NCBI RefSeq assembly: GCF_029852145.1
Contig: NC_079974.1
Coordinates: 20,686,082 to 20,750,081, forward strand
DNA from: Microplitis mediator
Taxonomy: Eukaryota > Arthropoda > Insecta > Hymenoptera > Braconidae
Direction: 5' to 3'
Length of the DNA stretch: 64,000 nt
The translations under genes and the position numbers were made by a program. Below are positions 21,075-31,392 of the stretch, in pieces. The notes under the pieces were generated by a model that had not been told where the DNA came from, ran no database searches, and worked only from the letters and a program-made list of their open reading frames with translations. How positions within the stretch are numbered: position 1 is the first letter of the stretch; each line of letters starts with the position of its first letter.

Positions 21075-22938
21075 GTTTTTATTTTTTCACAAAATTTTTT
21101 TTCAATAAAAAAATTAATTTTTATTCAAATTTATAAACTAATAAATTCATAATTTTTTTTTTAATCATGCCATTTTTAAAAATTGGAGTTCGTAAGAAGA
21201 TTGGATGTATTTATGACGTCATCCAAGTATAGAATCAAGTTACACTGCTTTATATTTATTTCTCTTTCTTTGTCGTTTATTTCATTATTCTTTTGCACGC
21301 CTCGTAGTGCTCCACTCTCAACACGTCAAGGTCAAGCAATTTTTATTAGTATGCCAGAGTGTCAATGAAGTGTTGAGCTAACTTTCAAAACCAGCTGACG
21401 AATAAATCTACTCCGTTTAGAAATATTTTAATTATTAATTGTTTTGTCATTAATTAAATAAGATAGATGTCTAGTATTTGTAATTCACAAAAAAAAAAAA
21501 AATTTAATGATTTGATTAAAATTTTTTTACAGGACATTGAGTAATTTAAAAATTACCTCAGTACTTTGTTTTAAATTCATCATTTTAAAAACTTTATGAT
21601 TCTGAAGTTAACAGACAATAAAAAATTTTCGGATTTTTTTTTCAACAAATAAATTACAAAAAAAAAAATCTAAAAATATCCACATGTAGAAAATTTAAAA
21701 AACTAAAAGTGCAATTTTTTCAAATATTTTTTTTTTATTATTTATCGTTTCAAATAAATTTCAAAAATTATTAGACGTCGGCTAACTTCAGTATCATTAA
21801 CAATTTTCGGTTTTTATTTCAACAAATCAATGTGAGTGTGAAGACATGAGAAAATTTACAAATTGTAAATAAATAAATAAATGAAATTTAAATAAATATG
21901 CGTATTGTTATTATTTTGCAACCTTTTATTTGACTTTGCTGATCAGGTAATAAAAAATTTCATTTCTTGCTCTATCCTTCCTAATCAATTGACTGACATT
22001 TGTCATAAGCCTAACATTTTTTTATCCTAATTAACGATTATTTATAAGTATCAAATATCATTTTAAAGTTTCATAGAACAAAATACTAGATTGTAAATAA
22101 AAAAACTCATGTTCATTTTATCAAGTTGATTTTTAAATATTTTCTACTAAAAAATAGCGATAAGTAAGGGCTGATTCACGCAGATTTTTGCAATTGTGCT
22201 GACGAAAAGCGAAGAGCGAAATTTAATGAGTGTAAATGTAGCAGGCATCGGATAACAAATCAAAAAATGATAATAATTAAAAAAGACAAAACTCATGCCT
22301 TTATTTTTTAAAAATCTGATGATGGTATTTTAAAATTTTTTAAATTTTCATTAATTAATTCAATATCTTTATCTTTTGATTTTTTAAAAAATTTTGATAT
22401 CGGATAACAAATCAAAAAATGATAATTAAAAAAAAAAAATGCTTTTATTTTTTAAATTAAAAATCTAACGATGAAGATATTAAAAGAATTAATGAAAATT
22501 TTAAAAATTGAAAAAACACTATCGTCAGATTTTTCAAAAATGAAGAAATGATGATTTTTTTTTTTGTGTAATGAACTTTTGCGAAGTTATGAGCTCCAGA
22601 AAAAACTGATATATTAATTTAAAAAATGACTGAAACCATCATTTTTTAATAAAAAAAATATGTTCAATTATCAAATTTGATAAATATTTGATAATGGGTT
22701 GCTTTGTGAGAGCTTCCTAAAATTTTGTTTTTAAATTTAAAATTTTTTGGCGCGTAAAAAACATATTTTCATCATTACCATTTGTAGATAATTTCCCGAA
22801 AAATAAATCCCCACTAAGCGAATTTCTGAAAAGTGCTCCAATTCGGAGATATCTTTAACTAAACTTTTTTTTTAAGGGCTAAGAGCTAACTTCAGGGTCA
22901 TGCAGGCATGAGACAAATTTATAATTACAAATAAATGA
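21075..22938. other. Gene-poor stretch with MITE copies and A/T-rich repeats
   Basis: At 21200-21420 there is a somewhat GC-richer patch containing the palindrome TGACGTCA near 21212 and a 61-codon frame (21183-21368) that I cannot support as a gene. A family A MITE spans 21596-21797. At 22240-22560 two half-copies of GATAACAAATCAAAAAATGA lie about 160 bp apart. Nothing else is recognisable. Confidence 0.5.
21596..21797. mobile_element. MITE family A copy
   Basis: Ends ATGATTCTGAAGTTAACAGA and CGGCTAACTTCAGTATCAT. The centre is CCACATGTAG ... CTAAAAGTGC. Confidence 0.8.
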
Positions 22939-23097
22939 ATTAAATAATTAAAAATATAAAAATAAAAGAATGTGGGCATGGGTGCCGTAAGATTACGGGT
23001 TATTTACAAAGTGACCCGTGCGCATGCGTGAAAGTGGAGAAAATCTACATTACCAATTTAAAAAGTGGCAGCGTAAATTATTCAAATATGAATAAAT

Positions 23098-24358
23098 ATG
23101 TTCCGAGATCACTTCAAATATTACAAAAGTCGTAATCCATCTCCGAAATTTGAAGACGTCATTGATATTAATAATTCCACAAAAGTAATATATCAATTTT
23201 TTATTCGCTAATTTAAATTTTGAATTTACATTCTTTGATTTAACATTTTTAGGTTAGACAAGTACCTGCTAAATGGATATTAAAATGCTCAAGAGTATTT
23301 ACTTTAGGTTTGACAGATGTATCATCATGGAAAATATATGAATTTAATGATATACCAGGTATAGAAAACTTTATTAATAATGGTACTAAAGTCAGCCGAT
23401 GTTTAATAAGTTTTGGATTTTTTTTTAAATCATAAATAATAAAAAATTAAATATTTTAAAAAATTGCACTTATAGTTTTTTAAATTTTCTACATGTGCAT
23501 TTTTGTTTTTTGTTTTTTACTGACAGATTCGCTGAAAAAAAAATCCTAAAATTATTAGTCTGTCATCCATCAATTGAAATTGATGATAAGTTTTTTTAAT
23601 GATGTCTTTTTTAAATTTTAAATTCAAAAATAGGTTTAATATTTATTAAAAATCCATTTACGTCTGCTGGACAACGTCACTGGATCACAAAGTGCCTGCG
23701 AGATTACCCGAAGAAGCCAAATAAATTAAATATAGATGCGCATGGTCTTCTGGAAGACAACGAGACCTGGTGGGATATTTGTACGAGAAGCGACGACCGT
23801 GCGGTTGGTTTGATTCCTAAATTGCGTTGGGCAACGATGGGGTACCATCACAACTGGGATACTAAACATTACTCTGAAGATTTACGAACAGAAATGCCGG
23901 GAGATTTAGCTGAAATGTCGAAAGTATTTGCCGAAGCACTTGGATTTAAAGATTTCAATGCTGAAGCCGCTATAATTAATTACTATCGCATGAACTCAAC
24001 CCTTGCTGGTCATACTGATCATTCGGAAGTTGATCTTCATGCCCCATTGATCTCCATAAGCTTTGGACAGACAGCGGTTTTTTTAATCGGGGGTTCAAAG
24101 CTAGAGGATCCAGCCAATGGTATTTTTATTCGCAGTGGCGATGTTGTCATCATGACCGGGCAGTCGCGTTTGAATTATCATGGAGTTCCCAGGATTTTAG
24201 CTGATGAATCCTTGACTTGGGAACTAGATGAAGGCAATCATTTAAATAATTATCATGACTGGAGTAAAGCCAAAACTTTTATCAATGAAACGAGGATCAA
24301 TATCAATGTCAGACAAGTTTTGAAACCTGGACAGCGTAATTTGTGTCAAAGTATTTGA
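23098..24358 (+). CDS. ALKBH1: ALKBH1-type Fe(II)/2-oxoglutarate dioxygenase, copy 2
   Basis: Exons 23098-23184, 23253-23358 and 23634-24358 give 305 residues with the same splice sites as copy 1. The HTD...H triad and the RININVRQV arginines are intact. Replacements relative to copy 1 include S-to-P (QVPAKW), P-to-S (KCSRVF), A-to-T (FTLGLT), R-to-K (YPKKP), V-to-I (WWDICT), S-to-L (PKLRW) and I-to-L (EDLRT). A cluster lies just before the C-terminal helix (GNHLNNYHDW against GICLNSDHDW). It ends NLCQSI with TGA at 24356-24358, which looks ancestral because copy 1 needs only one C-to-T change to gain its earlier stop. Both copies appear functional, or one is a misassembled allele. Confidence 0.93.
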
Positions 24359-24899
24359 TTATTTATTTATAAATATAAATATATTTTGTTGTACAGTTTA
24401 AATAAATTTTATATTAAATTATGATAATTAGTAGGAAAAAAAATTTTTAATGAATAGAAAGTCATCTAGTTAATGGACAGTTGGAGACATTGATTATATT
24501 TTCAGCAATTGATATCATTCAGTAAGAAAATATATCTAATTATTTATACTCATTGTACTGGGCTGGTATATCGTGAGTTTCCGAGTGGCTGATTGATTAA
24601 ATGCTGGATCTTTTATTAAAGATTTCAATATTATGGACGTGGCTTCTTTTATTGCAGAGTTTAGGATAAAGTTTTGTGATGCCACTGGAGTATTTTTTAC
24701 CATTTTAATTGTTAATTTTTAAATAGACTTGAGATCACTGAAATCGCAATTAATTTTATGATAAAATCTTTCGGTGTTTAGCCGTCTGATAATCAAATTA
24801 TTTATAAGACATAAATATTTAAAGTAATTTACTCGTAATATCGAATTTTTTTATAAAAACTTATAAATTATCGGACATCTGCTAATTTGCGTATCATCA

Positions 24900-25211
24900 A
24901 TACTCATAAATGTGAATGTAGCAGACATGAGACATTTTATAAATAAATAAATTTATGAAAATAATGAAATTTAAAAAAATGCGCGTACTGATTTTTTATT
25001 GATTTAAATGTGATAGTAGTTGGCGGACATCTAACAAACTTTTAATTTTTAAATAATAAAATGAAATTGTTCAAACAAAAAAATTAAAAAAATGACTTTC
25101 AAAAAATTTTACAATCAGTACATGCGTTTTTTTTTTTGTTTTATCAATTTAATTATTTTATTTTTTTGTATGTAATTGAAAAATTGTCTTATGTCTGCTA
25201 CTTTTACACTC
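24900..25211. mobile_element. MITE family B copy inside the duplication
   Basis: The left end ACTCATAAATGTGAATGTAG then CAGACATGAGAC, and the right end TGTCTGCTACTTTTACACTC then AT. It is the partner of 1962-2272. Confidence 0.65.
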
Positions 25212-25222
25212 ATGATATAAAT

Positions 25223-25426
25223 ATGATACTGAAGTTAGCAGACGCCTAATAATTTTTGGATTTTTTTTTTGACGATAAAAAATTTTTAAAAAAATATTTG
25301 AAAAAATTGCACCTGTAGTTTTTTAAATTTTCTACATGTGCATATTTTTATATTATTTTTTTGCAGTTGATTTATTGAAAAACGAAAATTCAAAAATTTT
25401 TAAATGTCTGCTAACTTCAGGATCAT
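25223..25426. mobile_element. MITE family A copy
   Basis: Near-complete inverted ends ATGATACTGAAGTTAGCAGA and TCTGCTAACTTCAGGATCAT. The centre is GCACCTGTAG ... CTACATGTGC. This is one of the cleanest copies and serves as a family reference. Confidence 0.9.
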
Positions 25427-25435
25427 ATATAAATA

Positions 25436-25640
25436 ATGACTATAAAGTTAGCAGACATTTAACAACATTTTGATTTTTTTTAACAAAAAAACAAATATTA
25501 AAAAAAATATTTAAAAAAATTGAATGCATAGTTTATGAAATTTTCTACATGTGCATTTTTTTAAAAATATATTTTTTTTATTATTTATCTATTTAAAAAA
25601 ATTTATTTAAATTTCAAATGTCTGCTAACTTTACTGTCAT
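25436..25640. mobile_element. MITE family A copy
   Basis: Ends ATGACTATAAAGTTAGCAGA and TCTGCTAACTTTACTGTCAT are exact inverted repeats. The centre is GAATGCATAG ... CTACATGTGC. The end substitutions on the two sides match each other (TATAAAG / CTTTACTG), so it represents a distinct subfamily. Confidence 0.85.
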
Positions 25641-25742
25641 ATATAAATACGCATTTTAAAATTTTTATTCTTACATTTTACTATTTATTCAAAAGTTTAA
25701 AAAATTCCCACTTGTCAGTTACATTCGCTCTCATCTACTCAC

Positions 25743-26017
25743 CTTTTGTTGATATTTATTTGTTGAAAATAAGCGATATTTATTTCAGAAAATATATCTT
25801 CGTATGCACGTCTAATGATCCCAGTGTTAAAATTTAAATTATTTGTTATTTTTTCACTACTCTCATAATTAATTACTTTTTCTTCAACTCGCGTATGTTT
25901 ATTTTTATTGTAAAAAATTCGATTTTCCATTGTCATTATCCTCGGGAATTTAATTTTACTATTTTTATATTTATCACTATTGTTATTAACGAGTAATTTA
26001 ATATTCATTGATGCCAT
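25743..26017 (-). CDS. First exon of an unidentified gene, divergent to V-ATPase D
   Basis: The ATG at 26017 opens MASMNIKLLVNNNSDKYKNS and runs 91 codons plus two bases to an excellent donor (AACAAAAG then GTGAGTAG). The following intron starts in MITE family B sequence. Residues near the end (NFNTGIIRRAYEDIFSEINI) look helical. No family was recognised and no downstream exon was found between here and ALKBH1 copy 2, so the rest of the gene may lie beyond it or be lost. The head-to-head position with a housekeeping gene and an E2F-like site between them suggest a real, expressed gene. Confidence 0.55.
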
Positions 26018-26295
26018 AGTTCATAAATTTAAACTCGAAAATTTTAAATTAATTATTAATTATAATTAGTAGTGATATTTTTTACGTTAAAAGTTTATAT
26101 TTATTGGTTACAAAATAATTATTTAACTACAAATTTTAAAACATTTGAACTGAGAATTTAAAAAATTCCCGCGCTTTTATTGAGTGACGTCACAGACCAC
26201 ATATACATTCAAAATAAATAACTTCCGTGAGAAGTCTCTTTGCATCGAGTCAGCTGATCTTTTTCATCACTGTCTGCTAAACTTCACTACAAAAA
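26018..26295. promoter_or_regulatory. Bidirectional promoter region with CRE and E2F-like sites
   Basis: 278 bp separate two divergent ATGs. A perfect CRE palindrome TGACGTCA lies at 26185-26192 and TTCCCGCGC, an E2F-like site, at 26167-26175. GTCAGCTGATC (E-box CAGCTG) lies near 26248-26258 and ACTTCCG (ETS-like) near 26222. The clustering within the only GC-richer part of the spacer supports regulatory use. Which gene each site controls is not shown. Confidence 0.55.
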
Positions 26296-28131
26296 ATGTC
26301 GGGTAAAGACAGACTACCGATTTTTCCCTCTCGGGGGTAAGTAAATTAATATTTTATTATTTAAAATTACAAAATCATTTTAAAATAAATAAATAAATCA
26401 TTACAATTATTTTATTTTTTAAAATTCAAATTTCTACCACCACAATTACATTGGCTCCAAAAACTGGGTGTAACCCATCTTAGAAATCATCTGACATTTG
26501 TGTTATTTATGAAAAAAAATTAATTATTGATTATTAATTTATTTATTTTTTCTCTAGTGTAGTTTTTTATTTAATTGATAAATTTTCTTTGACGTTTTCG
26601 TCTCAAAACATTGAATGTTTTTTTTTTTTTTATTACTGTGGATAATTAAAATTAAAATAAATTTATTTCAGAGCCCAAATGTTGATGAAATCCCGTCTCG
26701 CTGGTGCGACAAAAGGCCATGGGTTATTAAAAAAGAAAGCAGATGCGTTACAAATGAGATTTCGTATGATTCTTGGTAAAATTATTGAGGTAATTTATTA
26801 TTATTACAACAAATATCAAAATTTATTAGACATTTCTAATATTTATTTATTTATAGACCAAAACATTGATGGGAGAAGTAATGAAGGAAGCAGCATTTTC
26901 ACTAGCAGAAGCTAAATTTGCGACTGGTGATTTCAATCAGGTGGTTTTGCAAAACGTAACTAAAGCGCAGATTAAAATACGATCAAAAAAAGACAACGTG
27001 GCTGGTGTGAACTTGCCAGTATTTGAGTCTTATCAGGACGGTACGGACACATATGAACTTGCTGGGCTGGCGCGTGGAGGCCAGCAGCTCGCGAAGCTCA
27101 AAAAAAATTATCAAAAGGGTGTGAAGCTTCTAGTGGTGTTGGCTTCATTGCAAACGAGCTTTGTTACTCTTGATGAAGTAATAAAGATCACTAACAGACG
27201 TGTCAATGCCATTGAACACGTTATCATTCCTCGTATTGAGAGGACGCTTGCTTACATTATTTCGGAGCTCGATGAACTTGAACGTGAGGAATTTTACCGG
27301 CTTAAGAAAATTCAAGACAAAAAGAAAATTATCAAAGCCAAGGTAATTTATTATGATACTGAAATTATCTGACGTTTAATAATTTTTAGATTGAAAAAAT
27401 TGCACCTATAGTTTTTTAAATTTTCTACATGTGCATATTTTTTTTTTTTTTTTTTTGTAACTGACTTAAAAGAAACCGAAAATTATAAATTGCCTGTTAA
27501 GTTCAGGGTCATAATTTATTGATTATTAATTATGATACTGAAAATAACCGACGTCTAATAATTTTTGGATTATTTTCCAAGACGATAAATTATAAAAAAA
27601 AAATATTTGAAAAAATTGCACTTATAGTTTTTTTAGTTTTCTACATGTGCATATTTTTACTTTTTTTTTTTTTTTTTGTAATTGACTTAAAAAAAAAAAC
27701 CGAAAATTATTAATTGCCTGTTAACTTCAGGGTTATAATTTATTGATTATTAATTATGATACTAAAAATAACCGACGTCTAATAATTTTTGGATTATTTT
27801 CCAAGACAATAAATGATAAAAAAAAATATTTGAAAAAATTGCCCTTATAGTTTTTTCAATTTTCTACATGTGTATTTTTTTTTTTTTTTTTTTTTTTTTC
27901 TTTAATTGAATTGTAAAAAAAAATCCAAAAATTATTAATTGTCTGTTAACTTCAGGGTCATAATTTATTGATTATTAATTTAATTAAATAATTAAATGTA
28001 ATTATTATTTGATATTAATATAAAAAATATTTTTTTAGGCTGAAGCACGTCGTTTGGCGATGATTGCTGCTGGTAATGATTATGATTCAGCAAATATGCT
28101 CGATGAAGGAGACGATGATTTATTATTTTAA
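26296..28131 (+). CDS. Vha36 / ATP6V1D: V-type proton ATPase subunit D
   Basis: Four exons (26296-26336, 26672-26789, 26857-27342, 28039-28131) join in frame to 245 residues, close to the usual ~247. The start is MSGKDRLPIFPSRGAQMLMK, and the conserved blocks KKKADALQMRFRMIL, TKTLMGEVMKEAAFSLAEAK, DNVAGVNLPVFE, LARGGQQLAKLK and ITNRRVNAIEHVIIPRIE are all present. It ends EGDDDLLF. Subunit D is the central coiled-coil shaft of the V1 sector; it couples ATP hydrolysis to rotation and proton pumping into endosomes, lysosomes and the apical membrane of insect epithelia. The long helices at both ends are intact. Intron 3 is swollen by three MITE-like units. The upstream gene is divergent and the downstream gene is in the same direction. 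Confidence 0.97.
27353..27961. mobile_element. Three tandem MITE family A units in V-ATPase D intron 3
   Basis: Units lie at 27353-27512 (internally shortened), 27532-27736 and 27756-27961. Each starts ATGATACTGAAAWTA-like and ends TTAACTTCAGGGTCAT-like, and all share the spacer AATTTATTGATTATTAATTA. The shared spacer points to tandem duplication of one insertion plus its flank, not three separate insertions. The core is CACCTATAG or CACTTATAG ... CTACATGTGC. The 5' splice site GTAATTT is only about ten bases from the first unit. Confidence 0.85.
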
Positions 28132-28893
28132 TTTTAAAATTTAAATATTTAAAAAATCCCGCGCATTGAAGATTTTTAAAATAATTTATCATCAAACGTT
28201 CAGTAATAAATCTTCAATCTACTAATTAATGAGTTCTCACTCATCAATAAAACTTCGTCAGAAGTTTGATTGTACACTTAAATTAAAAAAAAAAAATCTA
28301 ATCTATTTTGTACAGATGTATAATAATTAAAAGTACTTGGTTTTCTTCTTATGAATTAGTATAAAATTTAAAAATAAATGTTTAGATTTAAAATATATAT
28401 TAGAAGCTTCTAATAAATATCTCATATAGTTTATAATTATAAACATTCAGAGTTATATTTTATTTATAAACAAAATAAGAAGAAGATAAAGTATTTAAAG
28501 TATTCCAAACGTCATTGACGTAAATTTAAAAAAAAATATGTAAATCACTCCGGAGCTTGCAAGCGTATAGTATTAAAAAATATGTAAAGGAATAAATTAT
28601 AATAAATATCTATATATCTGTTAATAATTTATGTCTATATATCTGTTGCATTTATATCAATCCCATAGATGATTATTAATGTGATAAAGATGAAGATGAT
28701 GGGTACGGGAAGTAGGTCAATCAATATTGGGCTGTAGGGCGCACGCGACATTGATACCTCGACGTAAAAGTAAATGCGCGTGGATAAAATTTACCACTTG
28801 CTCTGAAAGTAACTTAAACTGATAGTAACTTTGTTATTTTATTTAATAAATTTCTAATAAAAAAAATATTTATTAAAAATAAGTTTGGGAAAA
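28132..28893. other. Intergenic region between V-ATPase D and the acetyltransferase gene
   Basis: It is AT-rich. AATAAA motifs near 28248 and 28373 could serve as polyadenylation sites for V-ATPase D. A GC-richer patch at about 28700-28790 (GGGCTGTAGGGCGCACGCGA) precedes the next start codon and is the likely promoter area of the downstream gene. No other gene is seen. Confidence 0.4.
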
Positions 28894-31392
28894 ATGTCTT
28901 CTTCAAGATTAAACGCTGTAGCAATACCGGATATACGTTTCAATGAAGTTATTGAACACTTGAGATTTAATTTCTTTGCTGATGAGCCACTGAATCGTGG
29001 AGTTGATCTTTGTCAGAAGGGTGATTCGCATCTCGAGCTGGAAAATCATTGTCTTGCAACTCTGAAGCAGGGATACTCGCGAATGCTCGTCACTGAAGAT
29101 GGAACGGTAATTAAAAGAATAAAATTTAATTTATTTACACTAATGCAAAAAATTAAAGGAGCAGAAAAATTTTATAAATTTTTTAGTGATTTTTGGAAGG
29201 CTGTAACTTGGTGAAAAATAATCATATCGAAATTTTGAAAAAAGCATTTTACAGCTTGAAATCTCTAGTTTTGGTGCATTTTTTTAAAAATTTTTTAAAA
29301 GCTCCGGTTATTGCACAAACATAAGAAATACCGCGAGACAAAGAATTTCTAAATTTTTTTTTTTTTCCGAAGAGTCCACGGACCGCGGAAATATTCTTTC
29401 AACTAAACGGATGCATAGCTCGTTTAGCAAATTTATTCAGCTTCAATTTCGTTTTTTTGATAACCTCGTAGGACGATTTGTCGCAGAGATATCAGCCTTC
29501 AAACAGAAAATGATCCTTTTGGTTTTGATCATCGATATTTCAGATACCAATGATCGCACAGAAAGTTGAAAGGCGGCGTTGAAAACTTGAATAAATTCCC
29601 TACAAGACCCTATCATTATTTTTTGAAAAAAAAAATTTTTTTTATTTTTTACATCCATTAGAAGTAAGTACAAAAAAATGACTTTTTTTGGTTTTTTAGT
29701 AAATCAACCGCCACTCTGCAAATATTGATAAAAAAAATAATGTTGCCAGGGACTTTTTTAGCTTAATGTACCCCCAAGACCCCTGTAAATTTTTTAATTG
29801 ATCTATCGAACCATTTTTTGGGAATCATCGATCAAAGTTTTGCTAAACAATTAAAGGAGCAAGTTTTGTTCCTTTGATTGTGTAATCATAATCAAAATTA
29901 AAAAAATTTTTTTTCGACTTTTCTCAAATTTTTGCGTTGGTGACTCAGCAAATGCAAAGAAATAACAAAAAAAAAAAAAAAATTTCCAAAAACTATAAAA
30001 AAAAAATCGAAGAAAAAAAAAAGATTGAAACTTTTTTTTTGTGTTCTAAATTTTTTGCATTAGTGTATTTACCGGAAGTCTGATACTTTGATTATTATTG
30101 ATTGGTTTATTAATATAATCTGCTATGGTTAATTTTAAATTGAGCAGATAGCTGGACTAGCACTGAATGGAGTAACGAAGAAAGGCGACCGCGAAGAAGC
30201 TGTCCGACGTCTCGAGGAGCTCGATGATGAAAAATTTAAAATAATATTTGGCCTGCTGTACAAAGTTAATGAGAAAGTCGATTTGTATGGCAAGTACAAC
30301 ACGGAAGAATTATTTGAATGCAGGATCCTGAGTGTCGATGAAGAGTTCCGCGGCCGCGGATTAGCCAATATATTGATGGCTGATACTGTCGATGTTGCAA
30401 AACGCGCTGGTTTTAAGGTCTACTACAGATCAATATCTAGCATGAATTTTTAATTGTTTATATGATTTATAATTATTATTGTTTTATTTTATGTTTAGTA
30501 TCCATTCAATGTCTGCATGTTTTTGTTGTTTATTTATTTATCAAGGTACTTGTTATTTAATTACATTATTAATTTAGTTTTACCCAGAAAAGAATACTCA
30601 GACATTATCATAAAATATTTAATTCAAATCGTTAACTGATTTTTAAAGTATAAAAAAAAAAATTGATAGACTACACAGCCCTTGTGGAAAAATTTATCTG
30701 TCAAAACTGAAAATAAATCCGAATATCAGTTTTTAAATTTTTCTTAATAAGTTTGAAACAATCTTAGAAATTCGGAATAACTTTTAATTTGACACAAAAA
30801 GTCAGAGTATTTTTTTAGAAAATATGAATTTCTTGGCTCAAAAAAATTTTACTCGCCCTCAGAAAATTTTTACTTGGCCTAAAAAATTTTTTGCATAATG
30901 AATTGAAAAGAAAAATTTTTCTTACGTCAAAAAATCCTTTTTTGCTGGATATTTTATTTTTTTTAATTTATTAGATTTTTTCAACAGTAAAAAAAATTTT
31001 TATTTATAATTAAAAACTCTTATTAAAGTAATAAAAATAATGAACTATTAAATTCACTTTAAAGATCAATTAAATTTGCAATTAATGACCTACTTTATTT
31101 TTAAGTCTGACATAAAAAAAAATTAACGAAATAATTTTTTTTATGACAGAGAAATTCACTAAAGTAAATGTGTCAGAGTTTATAAATAAAAAGACTTTGT
31201 TCTATTATTTAATTAATCAATTTAATTAAATTTTAGGTAATGAAAGCAGATGCCACAGGTATTTATTCCCAAAAAGTATTCGAGAAACACGGATTTAAAA
31301 CAGAAGCTGAGATTCTGTACACTGATATTGATGAAAAATTAAGACCCGCACCACCCCATCGTTCTTTGAAACTCATGGTCCTGGTACTTTAA
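28894..31392 (+). CDS. GNAT-family N-acetyltransferase, insect arylalkylamine (dopamine) N-acetyltransferase-like
   Basis: Exons 28894-29106, 30148-30417 and 31237-31392 are all in phase 0 and give 212 residues, the usual size for insect aaNATs. The N terminus contains the family-like FNEVIEHLRFNFFADEPLNR. Acetyl-CoA-binding motif A is seen as CRILSVDEEFRGRGLANIL (R-G-R-G-L-A pyrophosphate loop). The next exon gives the KADATGIYSQKVFEKHGFK motif typical of these enzymes, ending in HRSLKLMVLVL. Such enzymes transfer acetyl from acetyl-CoA to dopamine, serotonin or tyramine, serving cuticle sclerotisation and amine inactivation in the cytosol; the actual substrate cannot be read from sequence. 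The ATG at 28894 matches the family start. Intron 1 holds a 0.93 kb transposon (29138-30066). Confidence 0.9.
29138..30066. mobile_element. Single-arm relative of the 7786 palindrome, in acetyltransferase intron 1
   Basis: It starts CACTAATGCAAAAAATTAAA and ends TTTTGCATTAGTG, flanked by TA on both sides. It matches one arm of 7786-9571 with scattered substitutions, then stops soon after the palindrome centre and ends in only ~15 bases of inverted terminus. It has no intact gene; the 76-codon frame at 29443-29673 mirrors a frame in the palindrome. Confidence 0.88.
30418..31236. other. Acetyltransferase intron 2, A/T-rich, with short repeated TTTACTTGGCC-like motifs
   Basis: The intron contains imperfect repeats around AAAAATTTTACTCGCCCTCA and AAAATTTTTACTTGGCCTA (30845-30895), and TTCTTGGCTCAAAAAAATTT just upstream. 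These resemble the CTTGGCTCAAGAAAA motif of the 33781 element. They may be a decayed copy of it. Confidence 0.35.

Larger units (their letters stand above)
22939..25219 (+). repeat. Segmental duplication, right copy (pairs with 1-2281)
   Basis: See the left copy for the alignment. Flanks differ: here a family A MITE (25223-25426) follows directly, whereas the left copy is followed by the ~331 bp tandem repeat. On the left, the boundary lies near 22939 or upstream of it; the left partner's flank is not in the window. Confidence 0.93.

Noticed and set aside
22939..25742. A second XRCC1-like or Zn-finger gene next to ALKBH1 copy 2
   Set aside because: The duplication stops near 25219; the DNA beyond it is MITEs and an unrelated first exon.
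28885..29214. A 109-residue frame ending in EKFYKFFSDFWKAVTW
   Set aside because: It reads through the GTAATT donor into the intron transposon. The spliced gene continues at 30148.
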